64,000 nucleotides of DNA from Ceratodon purpureus (taxonomy: Eukaryota; Streptophyta; Bryopsida; Pseudoditrichales; Ditrichaceae): the NCBI GenBank assembly GCA_014871385.1, contig CM026426.1, positions 29,285,037 to 29,349,036 of the forward strand, in the 5' to 3' direction. Positions within the stretch are counted from its first letter, which is position 1. Each line of letters opens with the position of its first letter. The notes below the pieces were generated by a model, which searched no databases, was not told the origin of the DNA, and saw only the letters and a list, made by a program, of their open reading frames with translations. Position numbers and translations under genes: made by a program. Shown piece after piece: positions 59,334-64,000 of this stretch.

Positions 59334-61063
59334 AGGTACAGTGGGGAGGATGGTCAGGTTGGTAGTAGCATGTGGGGACTGTTGGACGATTGCTTAAGGA
59401 TTGTTGAACGTGAATTTTGTTAGCCAAATCGTCGGGGTTGGTGAGGATGTTATTGGATCGATTGAGGAGGCAGTCAAGGGGTGGTGACTCATGGTTTTTA
59501 AATACGCGGTTCTTGATCTTTTTAGGGCTTCTGTCATACAATTGTCTGTATTTAGTGATGGCCTTTTTAACACAGATCTCGGAGTATGTTGTAGTGATTT
59601 TGCGAGCATTTGCTTTAGATTGTTTGGCGATGTCAGCTAAAGATTGGATCCATGTAGGGTGGAGATCAGATGTGAGGGGGAGTGGAGGAATGGGAGTGTG
59701 AGTGTGGTTACTGAGTTCGACAATGATGGGATGCATTTGCCAATTGGGAAGGTTTTTAGTGAGGTAGATGACTTTCCAGATGAGGTGGTAGGTGGAGAGA
59801 TGTTCTTTCCAAGTTTTTTGGAGTTTTCTAGGGAGGAAGCCACCTTTGAGGGAGGTGCAGGATGTAAGAATTGGGATTGGTGGGGCGCTATAGGTGTTTT
59901 CGATTTTGGTGGAGATGTTGTGGACTAGAAGATCAAGCGCAGAGCAGGGTGTTTGCAATTGTTATGGGGTAGGGTTTGCAATGGAGAAGAGGGTTGTGAG
60001 GTCATTTATGGCGAGTGCATTTTCTTCGAAGTATTCAGTTTGAAATTTTTCTAAGTTGGCCGGGGGGAATGGGGTTGAGGATGCGAGGTGTTTGTGTAAC
60101 TTTGGAAACAGGTTTGGCAATGAGGGTGTTGGGTGGGATATGTAGGGTGACTGAAGAGTGATCTGAATTGAGGTGGTGGTGAATATCGGTGGTAGAGGTA
60201 TACAAGGAATTGTCGGGGGTGTTGAGATAGTATCCATCGATGAGGCTAGTTTGAGTATAGTTGTGGCTGCCTTGTCTTGTGAAAGGGTGGTTGGTTGGGA
60301 TGTATTCTAGGTGAAGAGAGTCTGTGAATGTTCTCCAGGCAATGTCCTCAGGTTGGGGGGGGGGGTGGGGGGGGGGGATGATGACGTGGTCATCATGTCT
60401 ACCGATAAGGGCTATGTCTCTGTTAAAATCGCCACAGAGGATATGGAGATGTGTGGGGTGCAGGTGTAGTTGTTGGGTGATGTGTTGTTGTATTAGGGGA
60501 ATAAGGAGGAGGTCATCGGTGTGAGAGGGCATATAGAGGTTGATGAGTAGAAAAGAGTGGAGGGGTTGATTGATAATTTGTATGATTTGGAGGTAAGGGG
60601 AGAATTCTTTAGGGGTGGGGATTTTGGTAATGTTGCCCGGATATGCGTATGTTTGGTGTATTAAGGTGAGGGGGCCACCACGGGCTGGGTTGTAAGGCAT
60701 TTGTTGTTGTACGCAGCGGGTAAGAGAGTGGGTGTTGTTAAAGATGAGTTTATATTGGGAAAAAAGTGCTTGGATATATTTGGTAGACTTCGTAGCAGTG
60801 AGTTTGGTTTCTTGGATAGTGATGATAGCAAGGGCATTGGGGGTATTGGTGATGAGTTCTAGGAGGGTGGGGAGGGCAGTGTTAAGGGAGGAGGCATTCC
60901 AAGTGATAAATTGTGTGGAGTGGTTAAGTGCGTGGGAAGGTTGGGGCGTTGGGTTGGGAATGGGGGGCGGGGGCGGGGGGTGGGTATATTCAGTGAGGAG
61001 TTCATGGATTCTGAGGGATTCTGCGAGTAAACTAGCAGGGAGGTATGGGAATTTGTCAGACAA
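59095..61063 (-). pseudogene. LINE APE-type endonuclease and linker to RT
   Basis: ORF 61063-60035 (342 codons) is an apurinic endonuclease-like domain: FITWNASSLNTALPTLLEL, IITIQETKLTATKS (Glu box), RGGPLTLIHQTYAYPGNI, FLLINLYMPSH, HILCGDFNRDIALIGRHDD (Asp-x-Asn box) and HLNSDHSSVTLHIPP (SDH box). Upstream of the domain is a Pro-rich stretch. The linker 59958-59095 has SKANARKITTTYSEICVKKA and continues to the first RT block. One frameshift near 60.05 kb and a TAA near 59.96 kb separate EN and linker. Confidence 0.85.
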
Positions 61064-61244
61064 GTGTTGGAGAGTGAGGGGAGGGGGATGTTGGTGGATA
61101 AATTGGTATAATTCGGTGTGATGGTATCAAGGGGGAAACGAGGTGATGGTGGTTTTCAAGAAAGGAGGTATAGGGATGTTGTATTAGGATGTGACGTTCT
61201 GGAGGATTTGGGAGGTGGGAGAGTCGGATGAGGATTGTATTAGT

Positions 61245-61715
61245 CTAGATATCGTTGAAATGGTAAGTGTGAGGGTGGCCAAAAGTATTGTCACAGATAA
61301 TAATGGAGGGGTTGATAGTAACAATCAGGGCATAAATTATATGAGAGGGTGGAGAGTGGCGTTGAATTTGAATGTAGTGGTAAAGATGGGAGTGTGTAGT
61401 GGTTGTCTGGAGGTGCAGGGGTTGTGTGGGGGTGAAGAGGGGGGAAAATGTTTGTGCAAGGTGTTGGTATTCGGGGTGGAGTTTGATGGAGCTAGAGATA
61501 AAGTATGTTCTGGCTCGTTTCCAGTGGATGGCGGGGTGGGTGTGTAGGATGTTAGGCATGGGACTGGGGTTGGTTTCAATATCACCACTGAGGAGGAGAA
61601 GGTGGGGGGCGTGTATGAGATGGTAGTAAAGTATGCGGGGTTTTTGGCGGCGGTGGTGTGTGTGGGAGTATATGCGGAAAGAAATGTAGAAAGAGTAGAA
61701 GGGGGGGAATAACAA
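61245..61715 (-). pseudogene. LINE ORF2 N-terminus with 2A-like motif
   Basis: A 156-codon stretch whose residues 38-52 read PHLLLLSGDIETNPSP (motif at 61560-61586). 2A-like 'skipping' peptides have D-x-E-x-N-P-G-P, and LINE versions often read LLLSGDIETNPGP. Here Gly is replaced by Ser at the penultimate place, so cleavage activity is likely lost or reduced. The stretch does not join the EN ORF in one frame. Confidence 0.6.
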
Positions 61716-63356
61716 GGGTTGGGAGAGGGGAGGTGGGCAATGATAGAGAAGGATGAGAAGAAGGGGGGAAGGGGACTAAGAGAGTCAGTACGGGAATGAG
61801 GGATGTCTGGTCCATGGTGCCAAGTCCAGGAAGGAATGTAGAGGAAGAGGGAGGGGAGTATTTCTTGGACAAGGCCGGTAGGCCGAGTCCACGGAGGGAA
61901 AGAGGAGGGTATGAGCAAGGAAGCAAGTGTGGTGGAGGAAGTGCAGGTGAAGGATGACAGGGAAGGTAGTAGGGAGTAGAAGGGAGGGAGTGCGGAGGGG
62001 CAAAAGAGGGGCGGAGTGTAGGGGTGGGGGGTGTAAGAATATGTGGGGAAGGGCGGGAGGGGTAGGGGGATGGAGATACCCAGGTGAGGAGAGTTGGGGT
62101 GGGGACGGCGTCCGGGGTATCCAGCCGGGTGGGAGTGCGGGTATTGGGGCAGGTGTCGAGGCAGGGTATGGGCCGGGTATGGGGGTGGGTATGGGGCCAT
62201 GGTCAGGGATGGGGTGTGGGGATGTGTTGGTGTTTGGATGAGGCAGTGTTGGGAAGCAGATCGGGGAGGTGTCGGAGGGAAGTGTGGTGGCAGAGCGGGA
62301 GGGAGGTGGAACAAGACTTCGGGGAGTGGCGATCAAGGTGTGTGAGGGAAGGGCTGCAGGAAGGGAAAGGTGGACGGGGAGCCGGCGGCAGATTGGGGGG
62401 GGCGGGGTGATGAGCAGGAGAAGGTAATCGAATAGATGAGGAAGAAGCTGTCGGTGGCGATGAGAGCAGAGGGGGAAGGGCGGCGGGGGTGGACTTATGC
62501 CACTGTGGGGGTGAAAGGGGGTTAAGTGTAGTGGAAGAGGTAGGGGTGGCAGGGAGGGAGGCTAGGGGAAGTGATCGTAAGGAGTGAAAACAAGGATATG
62601 GAGGAGGGGGGAGATGTAGGGGTTTTGGGGAGACGGCCGGGGTGAGGAAGGTTCTCTGAGGGGCGGGGGGTGTGCATGGGGTGCGGAGGAGGGGGAAAGT
62701 AGGGCGGGGAAGGTGAGGGGCAGTAGGAGCGTTGAGGAGGTGGAAGGGAGACAATGGGGATGTGTGAGGTGGGAATGGTTTGGCAGTGGTGAAGAGGGAC
62801 AGAGGGGTGGGGGAATGGGTGCGAAGATGAGGGCTTGGGGGGGGCGGGGAGGAATAGGTTGGGGGGAGCAGGGCCAAATAGAGTTGGAGCGGAGAGGGAC
62901 CTAGGGAAGTCCGGGATGGAGAGGGCGGGGTGGTGTATGGGGGAGAGGGAAGGTATGGGGGGGCTGGTGTACAGGGGCTGAGGAGGGGCGGGGAAGTGGC
63001 AGCTAGTAGACGGAGTGGGGTGGCGGTGAGGAGCATGTGGGGTGAGTGGAGTGTGGTTGGGGGGGGGGGGTGGAGATGGGTGGTGTGGGTGGATGGTGGG
63101 AAGCAGGTGTACAAAGTGGAGCAAAGGAGGAGGGCAAAGAGTGCGGCAATGAAGAGACGACAATTGAGAGGTAAGAGGAGTTGTTTTATTTTATGTGGAG
63201 GCTCCATGCAAGGAGCCTCAGAGTTGTAAACAAAGCTAGGATTGTGAGTCGCAAAGAGCTTTGGCGGGGGCAACCCGAGTGATGAGGGGGGACTAATCAT
63301 GGGAGGGTGGGGGGGGGGGGGAGGCCAATGGGGTGTGCAGGGATTTGAGGGGGCTG
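61716..63356 (-). other. C-rich, G-poor (sense strand) region of the LINE between ORF1 and ORF2
   Basis: The plus strand is a near-continuous G/A/T mix with long G-runs, so the sense strand of the LINE is C-rich with very few G. Long open frames exist in all three sense frames, a by-product of the composition, with Pro/Ser/Thr/His-rich translations and no motif. One hydrophobic run (FIAALFALLLCSTLYTCF, near 63.13 kb) could be real or due to composition. It is probably an inter-ORF or ORF2 leader region. Confidence 0.5.
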
Positions 63357-64000
63357 GAGAGGAGGCTATTAGAGATGCCATTCATGTGCTTGGAGTAATC
63401 GCTGGACGCGGTGGTGAGCAGCTGGAGTTGCTGTAGTAAGTAGTGCTGCTGAAGTTGCTGAGCAGCGGCGGTGGCCCCGACCGTGAGTAAGGTGTGTTGG
63501 TTAATTTCCGAGCTGAGGGAGTTAAGGCGAACCTGAAGATTGGAGACTCCGGCATGAATGGTGTCCCAAAATTGGGAGAGGGTAGGGCCTTGAGGGGTCT
63601 CATTCTTGAGGGTTGTGATGGCATTGAGGAGGAGTTCTCTGGTGAGCTTGGAGTCCAGCGCTCGAGAGTTGTCTAGAGGAGAAGAGCCAGCAATGCTATG
63701 ATGGTGTGGGGTGAAGTAGATTAGCTTGCCAAGTAGGGGAACGGCACGACAGGAGCACTAGGCGGTGTAAACCGCGATGTTGAGGCAGCTCAAGGTAGCA
63801 ACTCGGTCATGTCGGCTCAGGGAGTCTGACTGGGCTCGATTATAGGAAATGGTGGTGATATTGAGGGCGCCAAGAAGTTGGTGGAGGGCGCTTGAAACCT
63901 GTGTTTGTGAGTACTGGATGTTGAGGCCCCTGACGAGATTGGCGGTGTTGAGGGGGTCGGGTGCCGGGCTGCGTACAGGACCACAGGTGCCTCAGCAGAG
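63357..64000 (-). pseudogene. LINE ORF1 C-terminal part (runs off the right edge)
   Basis: A minus-strand frame from the window edge shows LNTANLVRGLNIQYSQTQVS, QLLGALNITTISYNRAQSDS and LDSKLTRELLLNAITTLKNE, with IHAGVSNLQVRLNSLSSEIN and QHYLLQQLQLLTTASSDYSK. These are Leu/Gln/Ser-rich amphipathic helices, as in LINE ORF1 trimeric coiled coils. One in-frame TAG lies at 63758-63760. The frame stays open up to about 63.37 kb, where a C-run begins the C-rich region. It has no RRM or zinc knuckle in the visible part. The start lies beyond 64000. Confidence 0.55.

Larger units (their letters stand above)
55075..64000 (-). mobile_element. Non-LTR retrotransposon (LINE) with APE, RT and RNase H; broken, runs off the right edge
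   Basis: Minus-strand order: ORF1 (63.36-64.0 kb and beyond), a C-rich region, ORF2 N-terminus with a 2A-like motif (61.56 kb), APE endonuclease (60.03-61.06), RT (about 57.4-59.3), RNase H (about 56.1-56.5), C-terminal zinc-finger and tail domains (55.14-55.85), then a TA repeat. The coding frame is broken by several frameshifts and stops. RNase H after RT occurs in the I, Tad and LOA groups and in some plant L1 elements. The clade was not assigned. The sense strand is strongly C-rich and G-poor. At more than 8.9 kb it is long for a plant LINE. Confidence 0.85.

Noticed and set aside
61337-63381. Long Pro/Ser/Thr-rich ORFs on minus in all three frames
   Set aside because: The C-rich, G-poor strand lacks stop codons in every frame. 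The translations are low-complexity without motifs, so only the ORF1, 2A and EN parts were accepted.

Overview
The window is nuclear DNA of a land plant or close streptophyte relative, probably a non-seed lineage, although the species cannot be fixed from sequence alone. The evidence is an 11-exon plant-type Golgi methyltransferase gene with GT-AG introns, an OTA-like Ty3/gypsy retrotransposon with plant-type 3' ORFs, a plant-style Helitron and a hAT MITE. Most of the window is mobile DNA. Only one intact host gene was found.

Layout. 1-4.99 kb is AT-rich with no recognised gene. A 246-bp hAT-type MITE (4997-5242) is followed by an intronless, broken RING-finger coding block on the minus strand (5356-6926). 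6.9-11.0 kb is non-coding and includes a cluster of GGATGA motifs near 9.35-9.6 kb. 11.0-13.8 kb holds a fossil coding block related in position and layout to the 3' ORFs of the large retrotransposon further right. From about 15.1 to 36.7 kb lies an old, broken Ty3/gypsy element on the minus strand (pol 15.15-17.76, gag 20.64-21.27, upstream coding block 34.7-36.7). Two things interrupt it: a 2.9-kb foreign block with plus-strand coding character (17.76-20.64), and a complete, young Ty3/gypsy element (21268-34725) with near-identical 0.64-kb LTRs, a 5-bp target duplication and several extra ORFs 3' of the integrase. A decayed plus-strand Ty3 integrase remnant sits at 38.4-39.35 kb.

40786-44458 (minus) is an intact putative SAM-dependent methyltransferase of the plant PMT/QUA family. 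All 11 exons join in phase to give 644 aa. Immediately upstream, 45221 to about 51672, is an autonomous-type Helitron on the minus strand: Rep/PIF1-helicase in one frame with two in-frame stops, an auxiliary arginine-rich ORF, a 39-glutamine tract, and a 3' hairpin plus CTAG end abutting a TA repeat. To its right (52.1-53.0 kb, minus) are three exons that closely match the adenylation-to-OB junction of a bacterial-type NAD+-dependent DNA ligase. The 3' half of that gene is missing at the Helitron side. From about 55.07 kb to the right edge runs a broken non-LTR retrotransposon (minus) with ORF1, a 2A-like motif, an APE endonuclease, RT, RNase H and a C-terminal zinc-finger region.

The elements do not form a pathway. 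The window reads as one host gene next to a ligase relic in a transposon-dense neighbourhood, where insertions repeatedly sit in or beside other elements and TA microsatellites. The observations most worth a second look are the NAD+ ligase exons in a plant-like locus, the shared 3' ORF family of the Ty3 elements, the degenerate 2A motif in the LINE, and the long poly-Q inside the Helitron Rep protein.
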